A stretch of DNA of 64,000 nucleotides from CAXXHQ01 sp963665265 (GCA_963665265.2 OY762224.2:3162001-3226000), one strand, 5' to 3'; positions 45,441 to 53,823 are shown, numbered from the stretch's first letter. A program made the numbers and translations. The notes: generated from the letters alone by a model not told the origin.

Positions 45441-46283
45441 TTAATCCGCGCGATCCGCAGTGGGGCTTATCGCAATGGGAGTGAAAATTGTCTCCACGCT
45501 TAATGCGCTGCAGCGAGAACATTCTAAACAGTGAACGCACCGCGAACTATCAGCGCGAAACTCGGCGTCTTTTCCGTCGCGGCAAACGCTTCGGCACGAT
45601 TCGCAACCTTGGCATTGTTCAGGATGGAAACGGAGGACCATAAGTGAGAAATGATTCATCAAGCCGTAAATAGCGCCCAGCGGGCAAAGCGCCGAACACC
45701 ACGGCCGCCAAGTGAAGAGCGAGGCGATAACAAATGCCGAGAAAATGATCGTCTTGATTTCGGAAGGCCAAACGATCGATTGCCCCGTCGCGGCTTGTTG
45801 AACGACGTTCGGCAAGGCCGCTTCTAGGGCGCCGGCCGGACAAAGACTGCAAAAAAAGAGTGGATGACTTTCGCCAAAAGAATAAGGAATAATGAGGACG
45901 AACGCGGCGAGGGTCACGTAACGAAACCAGCCTGTCCAACCGGGCAAGGCGAACTTGGGGGTCGGAATTTTAGCGAGCAAGTCTTGCAAAAAGCCGAACG
46001 GACAAGCCCATCCGCAAACGAAGCTGCCGAAGATCGCTCCGACGAGAGCCAAAACGCCCAACGCCGCGAACGGGACGGCGTGAATCGCGCTAAAGTTGGC
46101 GATCACTCCGATCGGGCAGGCGAAGGTCGCTAGCGGGCAAGAATAGCAATGAAAAACCGGTCCGCATGCCGAGTGCAGGCGAAGGAGAAACGGATCTAGC
46201 CAAGCGATTAAAAAACCGAATTGAATCGGCCATCGCCAAGTGGCCCATTTCGCAGTCGATTTCGTTCGTGAAAGTTTCGGCAT
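45441..46283 (-). CDS. NapH-like membrane polyferredoxin (4Fe-4S)
   Basis: About 280 residues. Four or five membrane helices with cysteine motifs between them: HCYSCPLATFACPIG, CGWACPFGFLQDL, CSLCPAGALE and CSALCPLGAIYG. A C-terminal pair of 4Fe-4S motifs follows (CQGCESCRSVCRDG and CVHCLECSRC). NapH/CcoG/RdxA relatives pass electrons through the membrane. The proposed ATG (46283) is only 10 bases downstream of the 3' CCA of tRNA-Sec and has no good ribosome site, so it is probably translated from a transcript shared with the tRNA, or starts a little later. Its role in the Sec island is unknown; an electron donor for exported or cytoplasmic redox proteins is plausible. Confidence 0.85.
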   Translation of the reverse strand: MPKLSRTKSTAKWATWRWPIQFGFLIAWLDPFLLRLHSACGPVFHCYSCPLATFACPIGVIANFSAIHAVPFAALGVLALVGAIFGSFVCGWACPFGFLQDLLAKIPTPKFALPGWTGWFRYVTLAAFVLIIPYSFGESHPLFFCSLCPAGALEAALPNVVQQAATGQSIVWPSEIKTIIFSAFVIASLFTWRPWCSALCPLGAIYGLMNHFSLMVLRFHPEQCQGCESCRSVCRDGKDAEFRADSSRCVHCLECSRCSALSVETIFTPIAISPTADRAD

Positions 46284-46293
46284 GAAGGAAAAA

Positions 46294-46389
46294 TGGCGGA
46301 GGCGAATGGGAATCGAACCCACCCAGGACCCTTGCGAGCCCCGCACTGATTTTGAAGACCAGGGACGTCACCAGGCGACAGTCGCCTCC
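46294..46389 (-). tRNA. selC: tRNA-Sec (selC, anticodon TCA)
   Basis: 96 nt with encoded CCA. The acceptor stem has 8 perfect pairs (GGAGGCGA with TCGCCTCC) and the T-stem 5, the 8/5 arrangement of bacterial tRNA-Sec. Anticodon stem CTGGT/ATCAG with loop CTTCAAA gives anticodon TCA, which reads UGA. A long variable arm (GCGGGGCTCGCAAGGGTCC) is present, and the discriminator is G. It lies between a candidate selenoprotein gene and the Fe-S membrane protein gene on the same strand. Confidence 0.97.
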
Positions 46390-46495
46390 GTTTTAAACAA
46401 AAACAAAAGATTCTTTTGCGATTTATGCGATCTTGACGAAACCGGATTACCCGAAACAATCAATACCGTTCACCGCCGCTTGACGCTACAGCCTG

Positions 46496-46514
46496 GGCCA
46501 TGGACGCCATGGCC
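46496..46514 (-). promoter_or_regulatory. SECIS-like hairpin for the CPTU protein
   Basis: On the minus strand GGCCATGG, loop CGT, CCATGGCC. It begins 13 nt after the TGA, so the apical loop is 21 nt from the codon, inside the 16-37 nt range of the bacterial SECIS model, and G is the second loop base. No T-run follows, so it is not a terminator. Confidence 0.6.
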
Positions 46515-46518
46515 GAAT

Positions 46519-46908
46519 TTACTTCGCTCACGTAGGGCACAATGTCGGCGGCTTACCGCTATACGTGCGTTTCAAATGTCCGTTACCCAATCGGACGACG
46601 CCGCCATAAGTCACTTCGCGGACTACGACGGATTCCGGCTGTTGCGACAACTCGGTATATTTTTCCTTGGCCGTCACATACTTTAGCCCCAGCGGGGCGT
46701 TTCCTTGTCCCATCCCTGACGGAACGTCGCCCGAACGCGGCGAACCGAACGGCGTTTGCCCGAACGAGGGGGCGTCAGGGACGGCGATCGACACGGATTT
46801 TTCTTTCGTTTCTTCAAACGTGAAAGAATGGCGATGTAAACCGAAGGCGAGCGAAACCGATCCCGACGCCGCCACGAGAACCATCGCTAATCCGCGTTTT
46901 AAGTTCAT
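46519..46908 (-). CDS. Small exported candidate selenoprotein ending in CPTU-AK
   Basis: The conventional frame ends at TGA 46528-46530 after 126 residues. Reading TGA as Sec adds U-A-K before TAA (46519-46521), giving a C-terminal Cys-x-x-Sec motif. N-terminus: signal peptide MNLKRGLAMVLVAASGSVSLAFG. The mature part is Ser/Pro/Gly-rich and ends GHLKRTYSGKPPTLCPT. Thirteen nt after the TGA stands a perfect 8-bp hairpin with loop CGT, the same layout as the two larger selenoprotein genes of this island. The gene starts 9 bases after the selD stop and is followed by tRNA-Sec. No family recognised. That it is a gene is fairly sure; Sec insertion is likely but not proven, because the extension is only two residues long. 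Confidence 0.6.
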
Positions 46909-46917
46909 ATGCCACTC

Positions 46918-48516
46918 TTAATCGGCGTTTCCAAGTCCATTGTAAAACATCATCGTCGGAGAGCCGCCGAAGGCGACCGCCATCCACGCGGCTTCGTCGA
47001 TTTCTTCTTGGGTAAAACCGATTTGTCTCGCTTTTTTTACATGCGCCTTTACGCACGGCTCGCATTTCGCCATGACCGAAAGCGCAAGGGCGATCGCTTG
47101 CTTCGTTTTTGCGTCGAGCGAGCCGGGGGCGTTGGCCGCTTGCAAAAATTCTTTGAATTTTCTACTTGCTAGCGTCGCCCCCTTAGCGTCGCCGACGCTA
47201 TGATCGGGATTATGTCCTGCATCGCAACATTTCACTGGGGCGTTCTCCTTGACGAGGGAAGGCGAAAAATTTGAGCCGGGCCGTCGCGGTGCATGTTCAA
47301 TAGGTCGAATGAAACTGCTTCCGTTCGATTTTAGAAACACTTTTCCATCGCCAACTTCGCGGGCATGGCCGATCACTGCCGCATTCGTCATGCCCGAGGC
47401 ATGTAATTTCGCAACGAGCGAATCGGCGGCGGACGGCGCAACGGCGATCAGCAAACCGCCGGAAGTTTGAGGGTCGAAACAAAGATCCAGCATCGGGGGC
47501 TCAATTTCTCTATCGGCCGTTAGGCGATCGCCGCATGACTCTCGGTTCCGTTCGACGGCGCCGGAGACGATTCCTTGCGACAAACAATCCGCTACGCCCG
47601 GAAGAAGCGGCAGAGAATCCCAAATTATTTCGACGTTGACGCGACTGGCGGCGGCCATTGCGTTGAGGTGCCCCATGAGCCCAAATCCAGTGACGTCGGT
47701 GCAGGCGCTTGCGCCGTAATCGATCATAAGTTCAGATGCCCGACGATTGAGCATGGCCATCGACGCAGCGGCGGCTTCGATGGCGGCGATCGGCGCGCGC
47801 CCGATTTGCGCGGCGAAGCAAATGATTCCCGTTCCCAGCGGTTTGGTGAGGATGAGGCTATCGCCAAGCCGCACGCCGTCGTTGGCGAAGATTTTATCCG
47901 GATGAACGATTCCGGTTACGGCAAAACCGGCTTTGATTTCAGCGTCGTTGATTGAATGCCCGCCAATGACCGGAACTCCGGCTTCCGCCATTTTATCGAT
48001 TCCGCCGCGCAAGATTTCATGCATCGCGCTTTCCGAATATTTTTCGATCGGAAATCCGACGATCGACAATGCGGTTAGAGGACGCCCGCCCATAGCATAC
48101 ACGTCGCTTAGCGAATTAGCGGCGGCGATTTGGCCGAAGGTATAGGGATCGTCCGTCGAAGGCGAAAACACGTCCACCGTTTGCACGAGGGCCGTATCTT
48201 CGTTCAACCGATAAACGCCGGCGTCGTCGCCCGCTTGCGCGCCGACTAAAACCCGCGGATCATGAAAAACCGGAAGACCGACAAGAACGCGACGAAGCGA
48301 GGCGGCGTCAATTTTCGACGCACAACCGGCTTTTTCGACCAAAGCGGTCAATCGCGCCGGTTCGACGGGCGCATCCAACTTCTCGCCGGCGCAAGGGCAA
48401 ACATCGTGCTGTTTGAGCACGTCGCAAGGACAAGGCTTTTTCGCGTTGCATATGCAATGCCCCAATCGCATCGAGCGTTCCATCACTCGTTTACGTTTTT
48501 CAGAATCTTTGATCAT
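46918..48516 (-). CDS. selD: Selenide, water dikinase (SelD) fused to a C-terminal AhpD/CMD-like domain
   Basis: 532 residues. SelD makes selenophosphate, the Se donor for Sec-tRNA. The catalytic pair is Cys65/Lys68 in KAGCASKID, matching Cys17/Lys20 of E. coli. Further signatures are QAGDDAGVYRLNE, TVDVFSPSTDDPYTFG, SDVYAMGGRPLTAL and the DPQTSGGLLIAV end. Two additions are unusual. Residues 19-44 form a Cys-rich leader (CIC, CPC, CPC motifs), perhaps metal- or Se-binding. Residues about 415-532 form a carboxymuconolactone-decarboxylase/AhpD-like domain with the redox motif AKCEPCVKAHVKKA. The fusion suggests thiol-dependent delivery of selenium (inference). Confidence 0.92.
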   Translation of the reverse strand: MIKDSEKRKRVMERSMRLGHCICNAKKPCPCDVLKQHDVCPCAGEKLDAPVEPARLTALVEKAGCASKIDAASLRRVLVGLPVFHDPRVLVGAQAGDDAGVYRLNEDTALVQTVDVFSPSTDDPYTFGQIAAANSLSDVYAMGGRPLTALSIVGFPIEKYSESAMHEILRGGIDKMAEAGVPVIGGHSINDAEIKAGFAVTGIVHPDKIFANDGVRLGDSLILTKPLGTGIICFAAQIGRAPIAAIEAAAASMAMLNRRASELMIDYGASACTDVTGFGLMGHLNAMAAASRVNVEIIWDSLPLLPGVADCLSQGIVSGAVERNRESCGDRLTADREIEPPMLDLCFDPQTSGGLLIAVAPSAADSLVAKLHASGMTNAAVIGHAREVGDGKVFLKSNGSSFIRPIEHAPRRPGSNFSPSLVKENAPVKCCDAGHNPDHSVGDAKGATLASRKFKEFLQAANAPGSLDAKTKQAIALALSVMAKCEPCVKAHVKKARQIGFTQEEIDEAAWMAVAFGGSPTMMFYNGLGNAD

Positions 48517-48659
48517 TATTGCCGAAGTCTTGCGTAATAATTGAAAAGCGAACCGTGATTATTGTAAGTCTAATTGAATCCCATTGCAACATTTCCTCAA
48601 AAAGCGACGTTCCTCAACGAACGACGTGAAATTCAAAAACGCCGTCATAACGCCAAAAG

Positions 48660-49457
48660 TTAGAGCGCCGGCGTTTTTTGTCCGGACATTCGGCGATGAC
48701 CAAGGACGGCCGCTCCCAGCGCGCAGGTCAATTGGGGGCGAGGAGGAACGATCACCGGCAGTCCAAGGGCTTCGGAGATCGCGTTTTCCATCCCGCAGGC
48801 CAAGGCCGCTCCGCCGGTAAAAACGATCGGTTCGTCGAGTTTCTTACCTGACATCGCCGCTGCCCGAGAGGCGAGCGATTGTTGCGCTCCTGCTGCGATA
48901 TTTTCCGGCGAAACTCCGGAGGCGAGAAGACCGATGATTTCCGATTCGGCAAAGACGACGCACATATTGCTGATCACTGCCGGACATCGACTGCGTTCGG
49001 CAAGTTCGCCCAATTTCGCCAAACGAACGCCGAGCCTTGCGGCGAGCAGTTCAAGAAAGCGGCCGGTGCCCGCCGCGCAGCGGTCGTTCATCACGAAATC
49101 GGCCACCGTTCCGTCGTCGTGAAGGCGGAGAAGCTTGCTGTCTTGGCCGCCGATATCGATTATAGTTCGAGCTGCCGGAACGTAATGACGCACGCCCCAA
49201 GCCTGGCACGAGATTTCCGTGATCGCGACGTCAGCCGAATGAATCAGTTTTCTTCCGTAGCCGGTCGCCACGACCATATCGAGCTGACGGCGTTTCACCC
49301 CGCTTTTTCGCAAAAGCTTTTTCAGCAATTCTTCCGCGACTTTCTCCTGCTCAACGCCTTGATCGACGACGCCGAAGGCGATCGGTTCGTGCTTTTCGCC
49401 GTCGAGCAAAACGACTTTCGTCGTTCGAGAGCCGGCGTCGATTCCCGCGCAAATCAT
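48660..49457 (-). CDS. ATP-dependent activator of 2-hydroxyacyl-CoA dehydratase-type enzymes (HgdC family)
   Basis: 265 residues. ASKHA ATPase fold: CAGIDAGSRTTKVVLLDG, IDIGGQDSKLLRL, FTGGAALACGMENAIS. Two cysteines that hold the subunit-bridging 4Fe-4S cluster are seen in MNDRCAAGTGRFLE and SNMCVVFAESEI. These activators use ATP to push one electron at very low potential into an HgdB-type partner. It starts inside the stop of the previous gene (ATGA), so it is tightly coupled to the three dehydratase-like genes upstream. Confidence 0.92.
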   Translation of the reverse strand: MICAGIDAGSRTTKVVLLDGEKHEPIAFGVVDQGVEQEKVAEELLKKLLRKSGVKRRQLDMVVATGYGRKLIHSADVAITEISCQAWGVRHYVPAARTIIDIGGQDSKLLRLHDDGTVADFVMNDRCAAGTGRFLELLAARLGVRLAKLGELAERSRCPAVISNMCVVFAESEIIGLLASGVSPENIAAGAQQSLASRAAAMSGKKLDEPIVFTGGAALACGMENAISEALGLPVIVPPRPQLTCALGAAVLGHRRMSGQKTPAL

Positions 49458-50830
49458 GGCTGTTTCCTCACTGTTTCAATCAACGCCTCAAGTCGGGTTC
49501 TGAGCGCCGGCTCGAAGGCGTCGGAAATTGAAGGCGATTCAATTTCGAGAACCGGGATATTCAACTCATCACGCACAATTTCTCCGATGATCGCTCCCTC
49601 CAATGCGCAATGACTTGCGCCGGGAATGCGGGAAATGACCACCCCCTGAGCGCCGAAACGGCGAACGTCGGCGCATATGCGACGTGCCCGATCGATCGGA
49701 GAGCCGATCATCGGATCGGCCAACGCGACTCGAGCCAACGCTTCCATCGGATCCACGTCAGTCGGAATCGGATCGAGCGCGTGACAAAACATGTAATCCG
49801 TGCCGCAGACGCGGCCGCCGACGTCTTCCATTATATTCATCGTACGCAAATCGGCGACCGGGTTGACCCAGAAAATACGGGCGGCCCCCGTCGCTAAAAC
49901 TCCTTGTCCTGCATTCACTCGCCGAAGAGCTTCTTCCTCCAAATCGGCCAGAACGGCGAGCGATTCGTCTTGATCCGAACAAAAATGAATCGCAAGCATT
50001 TCCGCGATGAGCATTTCGAGAGCGGGTAACGGACAAGGCTCGGCCGTATAAACTAACTCACGAAGTCGATTCAAACGGCGGCGCACTTCGTTCGCCTTCA
50101 AAACGCCCGCCGCGAGCGCTTCACCGGAGAGTTTTTTACCGGCATAATCTTCCAGCGAACGCCGAACTCGCTCTAACTCCTTTTTCACGAAAGCGACTTG
50201 CGATGCGGGCGCTTCAAAACCGCCGGGAAGAAGAATTCCTCGTTCTCCCGCGTCGGGACTTCGCCGATGCGGAATCTCCCACCACATGATCGAACGGCCT
50301 AAAGACTCCAAACGTTGCGCGATTGCCGAGAAATCGTCACAGGTCGCGCCGACGCTGCAAATCAGCAAATCGGGAAGCGGAAAACGATCGCCGCGAACGA
50401 ACGCGCCCAACATGGCGCGGACAGGGCAAAACGAATCGTCGATTCCCAACGCGTCGGCCGCGTCCAATAAACAGGGATCGTCTTCCAATAGACACGGCAG
50501 CCACCAGGCCCCGTCGGGATAAAACGCCGTTAGATTATCGAACGAGAAGGCCATCACCGGCACGGTTCCCAAGTCCTTCATCGCGCCGACCAATTTACGA
50601 TCTGAAGAAATCGCGAGCTTTAAGCGATCTTCCTCGGAAAGGAGAAAGTTCCATAATCGCAACGCGGCCGGCGAGTCGTCTAACTGAAGTTTGAGAAGCC
50701 GCTTAGATCCGTCGACGACGTGGCGTGCGAGCGGGCCGCCGTAAATAGGTTCACGCAAGCCGGCGGCCTGAAGCTCGTCATAACGGCCTCTCCATTCGCC
50801 TATCGTGATTTTCCTCGGCATATCGGTCAT
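49454..50830 (-). CDS. 2-hydroxyacyl-CoA dehydratase-like protein C (HgdB family)
   Basis: 458 residues with ATG 50830, which overlaps the previous stop by ATGA; the longer frame is a shadow. The family pattern shows in GTVPVMAFSFDNLTAFYPDG, FCPVRAMLGAFVRGD, LLICSVGATCDDFSAIAQ and SRIPGASHCALEGAIIG ... IPVLEIESPSISDAFEPAL. The scattered conserved cysteines (FCPVR, TCDD, HCAL) are candidate cluster ligands. It is larger than its two relatives in the operon, so the three may form a hetero-oligomer. Substrate unknown. Confidence 0.8.
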   Translation of the reverse strand: MTDMPRKITIGEWRGRYDELQAAGLREPIYGGPLARHVVDGSKRLLKLQLDDSPAALRLWNFLLSEEDRLKLAISSDRKLVGAMKDLGTVPVMAFSFDNLTAFYPDGAWWLPCLLEDDPCLLDAADALGIDDSFCPVRAMLGAFVRGDRFPLPDLLICSVGATCDDFSAIAQRLESLGRSIMWWEIPHRRSPDAGERGILLPGGFEAPASQVAFVKKELERVRRSLEDYAGKKLSGEALAAGVLKANEVRRRLNRLRELVYTAEPCPLPALEMLIAEMLAIHFCSDQDESLAVLADLEEEALRRVNAGQGVLATGAARIFWVNPVADLRTMNIMEDVGGRVCGTDYMFCHALDPIPTDVDPMEALARVALADPMIGSPIDRARRICADVRRFGAQGVVISRIPGASHCALEGAIIGEIVRDELNIPVLEIESPSISDAFEPALRTRLEALIETVRKQP

Positions 50831-51723
50831 CGAAGCGATTCCATAAAGGCTTCGATTCGACCTTGCATCCGATTTTCTTCCCCCGCTCCGTCTGCGGCCA
50901 CGTCGATCTCGAGCGTCGGAACTCCCAGAATTTCGCAGATCCGTCGAAATTCCGCGTGCCATATATCGCACCAAACGTAACGGCGCAAGATCACTCCTCG
51001 AACGTTCGCCTCAAGTACGCCGCGCTCCAAACGTTCGTAAAAAATATCGTTCGGTCGGCGAAATGGATCGGCAATTCCGTCGAAATACGCGTCGACCAAT
51101 TCGCCGAACGGGTCAGATTTCATTTTCTCCAAATCGAATTCGCGCGGTCCGAGCAGCGAGGATCCTTCCGTCGCGTTCAAGACGATCCTCCCGCCGGCCT
51201 TTTCGACGCATGCGAAAAAACGATCGGCGTCGTCGGTAAACGGACCGCCGACGACCGCCAAAGGAATGCCGACCGACGAAAACGTTTCTGCGTCGTTTTC
51301 TCCCACGGAGCGCACGCCTGCGTCACGTTTCGACATAATCTCGGCAAGCGCATCGTTCGTCGCAGCCCCGCCGCCTAGCGCGACGAGAAATCGTCCGAGT
51401 CGTTCGAGTTCGGAACGATATAGTTCGCGCGAAGAGGCCGTTTTCCAAGTCGAAGGAACGTTTAACAAGAAGACCGACGCGGCTCCGCGATGCGTAAGTA
51501 AAGCGGCCGCGTAACGCATCTGGTCGCATGTCGACGTCAACACCGTCGCCATCGAATCGTCAACGGCCTCAATCGCGGCGGCGGCGAAAGGGCACACGCC
51601 TCGCAACGCCGAATACGAGCTATTTCTCGCAACGGAACGAAGAAGCAATCGGCGCGGTTCAAAACCATGCGCGGCGATCCACTCCGGAGAAATGAAAAGA
51701 TTGCAATAGGCGATTGTTTTCAT
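50827..51723 (-). CDS. 2-hydroxyacyl-CoA dehydratase-like protein B (HgdB family)
   Basis: 298 residues, coupled by ATGA overlaps on both sides. Recognisable pieces: IAYCNLFISPEWIAAHGFEPRRL, GVCPFAAAAIEA, VLTSTCDQMRYAAALL, ILRRYVWCDIWHAEF and VPTLEIDVA. Cysteines in GVCPF, STCDQM and VWCDIW fit the positions that ligate Fe-S clusters in HgdA/HgdB or double-cubane proteins. It is the shortest of the three. Function in the Sec island unknown. Confidence 0.8.
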   Translation of the reverse strand: MKTIAYCNLFISPEWIAAHGFEPRRLLLRSVARNSSYSALRGVCPFAAAAIEAVDDSMATVLTSTCDQMRYAAALLTHRGAASVFLLNVPSTWKTASSRELYRSELERLGRFLVALGGGAATNDALAEIMSKRDAGVRSVGENDAETFSSVGIPLAVVGGPFTDDADRFFACVEKAGGRIVLNATEGSSLLGPREFDLEKMKSDPFGELVDAYFDGIADPFRRPNDIFYERLERGVLEANVRGVILRRYVWCDIWHAEFRRICEILGVPTLEIDVAADGAGEENRMQGRIEAFMESLR

Positions 51724-52895
51724 TGACGTCGACTCAACGCGGTCTCGAACAAAGCCTCGACCCGCAGGGCGATTCGCGCCGAGTCGGACGGAGAATAATC
51801 GGTTTCAATGCGAAGATAAGGAAGGTCGAGTTCGTCTTCGACGAATTTTTTTACCCGATGCGATTCGACGTCGTAGGTCAAACAAGCTTGCCAAACCAGT
51901 TCGACGACGCACTCGCACCGATATTCCGCGACCAAACGCCGAATCGATTCAAACCGTCCCGAGTTCGGCGTCATGACGGAGCAAGGCAAATGGTAATATT
52001 TTTCGGCGAGAGCCCGCATCGGATCTTCGGCCTTTGCGTCAACGTCGTCGAGCAGCGGTTTTACGCCGGTGCAGTTTTCCATAACGACGACGAGACCGCC
52101 GCTTCGTTCCGCGATGTCGAGAACTCTTTCGGCGCCGTGAACCATCGGCGAGCCGGTCATCAATACCCGGACGCCGTCGTGCGGTTCGCCGACTTTCTTG
52201 CGCATCGAGGAGACGATCCGCTTGTATTCCCGCATGACGTCAGGCATGCCCCAAATGACGCTTTTGCAGTTAAGGATTTGGCGACCGACGAGCGGCGGGC
52301 GATCCGATTTCATTAAGCCCGCCAATTCACGTCGCAACCGGCGTTCCTTATTTAACGTCGTTATCGCCTTGCGGATTTTCTCGTCCGTGATCTCGACGTC
52401 AAAACGTTCCGCTAAAAACACGCGGAATCGCCGCAGCTCCTGAAGCCAATACTTTAACGCGGCGCCGCCGTCGCTTCGTTGCGGAAGTTCGAGCACATGC
52501 ATCGGGCGAGTCTCCGCCATCATCTCGTACATCTTCTTTTTGCCGTCGCAGGTCGTTTCTCCGACCACTAGATCGGCCATTTCGAGAAACGGATTGTTGC
52601 CTAACGCATGATACCCAAAGGTTGATTTGATTAACGGGCAAAGATTGGCAGGAAGACTCTTCTCGGCGGCGGGGATCGTCTTGTCGGATCCGCCGCATAA
52701 ACAAATCGGAACCCCACCGGCGGCCATGATCAACTCTCGCGGCGTATATTCGCACAGAATTCCCACGATCGGACGTCCGCGCGATTTCGCGTCCGTCGCG
52801 TATTCGTAGCAACGATCGATCATTCCGTCGAACCAAGCGCAAGGATCCCCCGATTCTCTCTTAGATCCGTTACACCCGCAATTGGCTTTACTCAT
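51720..52895 (-). CDS. 2-hydroxyacyl-CoA dehydratase-like protein A (HgdB/YjiM double-cubane type)
   Basis: 391 residues. N-terminal Cys-rich start (NCGCNGSKRESGDPC) followed by the family core: GILCEYTPRELIMAAGGVPICLCGGS, LCPLIKSTFGY, GETTCDGKKKMYEMM, VVMENCTGVKPLL and CVVELVWQACLTYDVES. Cysteines in CEYTP, TTCDGKKK and QACLT are the usual cluster ligands. E. coli YjiM and double-cubane cluster proteins share this layout; with an activator they reduce small molecules at low potential. First of the three dehydratase-like genes, 27 bases after the methyltransferase. Confidence 0.88.
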   Translation of the reverse strand: MSKANCGCNGSKRESGDPCAWFDGMIDRCYEYATDAKSRGRPIVGILCEYTPRELIMAAGGVPICLCGGSDKTIPAAEKSLPANLCPLIKSTFGYHALGNNPFLEMADLVVGETTCDGKKKMYEMMAETRPMHVLELPQRSDGGAALKYWLQELRRFRVFLAERFDVEITDEKIRKAITTLNKERRLRRELAGLMKSDRPPLVGRQILNCKSVIWGMPDVMREYKRIVSSMRKKVGEPHDGVRVLMTGSPMVHGAERVLDIAERSGGLVVVMENCTGVKPLLDDVDAKAEDPMRALAEKYYHLPCSVMTPNSGRFESIRRLVAEYRCECVVELVWQACLTYDVESHRVKKFVEDELDLPYLRIETDYSPSDSARIALRVEALFETALSRRQ

Positions 52896-52922
52896 GACCC
52901 TTCATCTCCGACGAAATTCTCG

Positions 52923-53729
52923 CTACGACTTCTTTCGCGCCGCGAATCTGCCTTGAATAATTTTACCGTCGCGGCCGAGTTCCGCCGCGTATGCCATTTC
53001 GGCGCCTAAATATTCCATTACCGACATGTCGAAACCTACTATCCGCAGCGCGTCGTAAGTCAATTGCATGTCCAGCATCTTCAAATACAAGTCGATATGC
53101 GGCGAAAATTGCCCCGTGTTTTCGGCCGTTAGAACTTCGCATCCGTTCTCCTCCAAAAGAGAGACGTACTCTTCCAGCCGAAGCAGATTCGGAAATTTCA
53201 TGAATCTCAAAAAACGCTCGGCCTCGGCGTCGCTAAACGCCGTCTCGCCTTCGAGCCAATCGGTGAAGGCCACGACGCCTCCGGGCTTCACAACTCGAAC
53301 GGCCTCGGCGATAAGACTTTTTTTATCTTCGACGTAGCACCAAGCGTCTTCGCCCCAAACAAAATCGAACTCGTCGCTCGGTAAGCCGGTGCGGCAAGCG
53401 TCTCCTTGCGTGAAATTGATTCGCTCGGCAAGTCCTTCCTCGCGGCAACGTTCGACGCCGAGTTCCGTCATCGCTTGAGTTGCGTCAACGCCGTGCATAT
53501 GCGAAACGCCGAGGTGACGAACGAGAAAACGCATTCCTTCGCCGGTGCAGCAACACAGGTCGACGCCGGTCCATCCCGGCCTGATCCCCGCCTTTTCGGC
53601 CAAAGCGACGGAAGATCGAAAGCCGCCGATGTGGATTTGGCGGCCCATGACTAATTCCCAGAGACGAGCTTCCGGTCCCGCGTATACGGCGACCACTTCT
53701 TTGAGTCCTGAATCCGCGATGCGTTTCAT
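52923..53729 (-). CDS. Class I SAM-dependent methyltransferase of the Sec island
   Basis: 268 residues, GAGG ribosome site ahead of ATG 53729. Motif I is VDLCCCTGEGMRFLV (three consecutive cysteines), followed by MHGVDATQAM, FDFVWGEDAWCYVEDK and VKPGGVVAFTDWLEGE. The lines after motif I resemble small-molecule methyltransferases of the sarcosine/arsenite type. First gene of the minus-strand operon that leads into selD, so a selenium or thiol compound is a possible methyl acceptor; this is inference only. Confidence 0.85.
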   Translation of the reverse strand: MKRIADSGLKEVVAVYAGPEARLWELVMGRQIHIGGFRSSVALAEKAGIRPGWTGVDLCCCTGEGMRFLVRHLGVSHMHGVDATQAMTELGVERCREEGLAERINFTQGDACRTGLPSDEFDFVWGEDAWCYVEDKKSLIAEAVRVVKPGGVVAFTDWLEGETAFSDAEAERFLRFMKFPNLLRLEEYVSLLEENGCEVLTAENTGQFSPHIDLYLKMLDMQLTYDALRIVGFDMSVMEYLGAEMAYAAELGRDGKIIQGRFAARKKS

Positions 53730-53793
53730 GAATCTGCCTCAAAAAGACCTGAATAGCATTTCCTGCCGAAACATTAGTATCCTACCGCTCTAC

Positions 53794-53823
53794 TTGATTT
53801 CGCACAAGAGAATGAGATAGAAT
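53794..53823 (+). promoter_or_regulatory. Possible sigma-70 promoter for selA-selB
   Basis: TTGATT, an 18-nt spacer and TAGAAT, 138 bases ahead of the selA start, in the 231-bp divergent spacer between the methyltransferase and selA. A reasonable but not perfect match. Confidence 0.35.

Noticed and set aside
46496..46514. Hairpin after the small exported protein as a transcription terminator.
   Set aside because: No T-run follows and tRNA-Sec lies downstream on the same strand; geometry fits SECIS better.
51720..51723. TGA stops of the dehydratase-like genes (51720, 50827, 49454) as Sec codons.
   Set aside because: Each TGA overlaps the ATG of the next gene (ATGA coupling), and the families end there.
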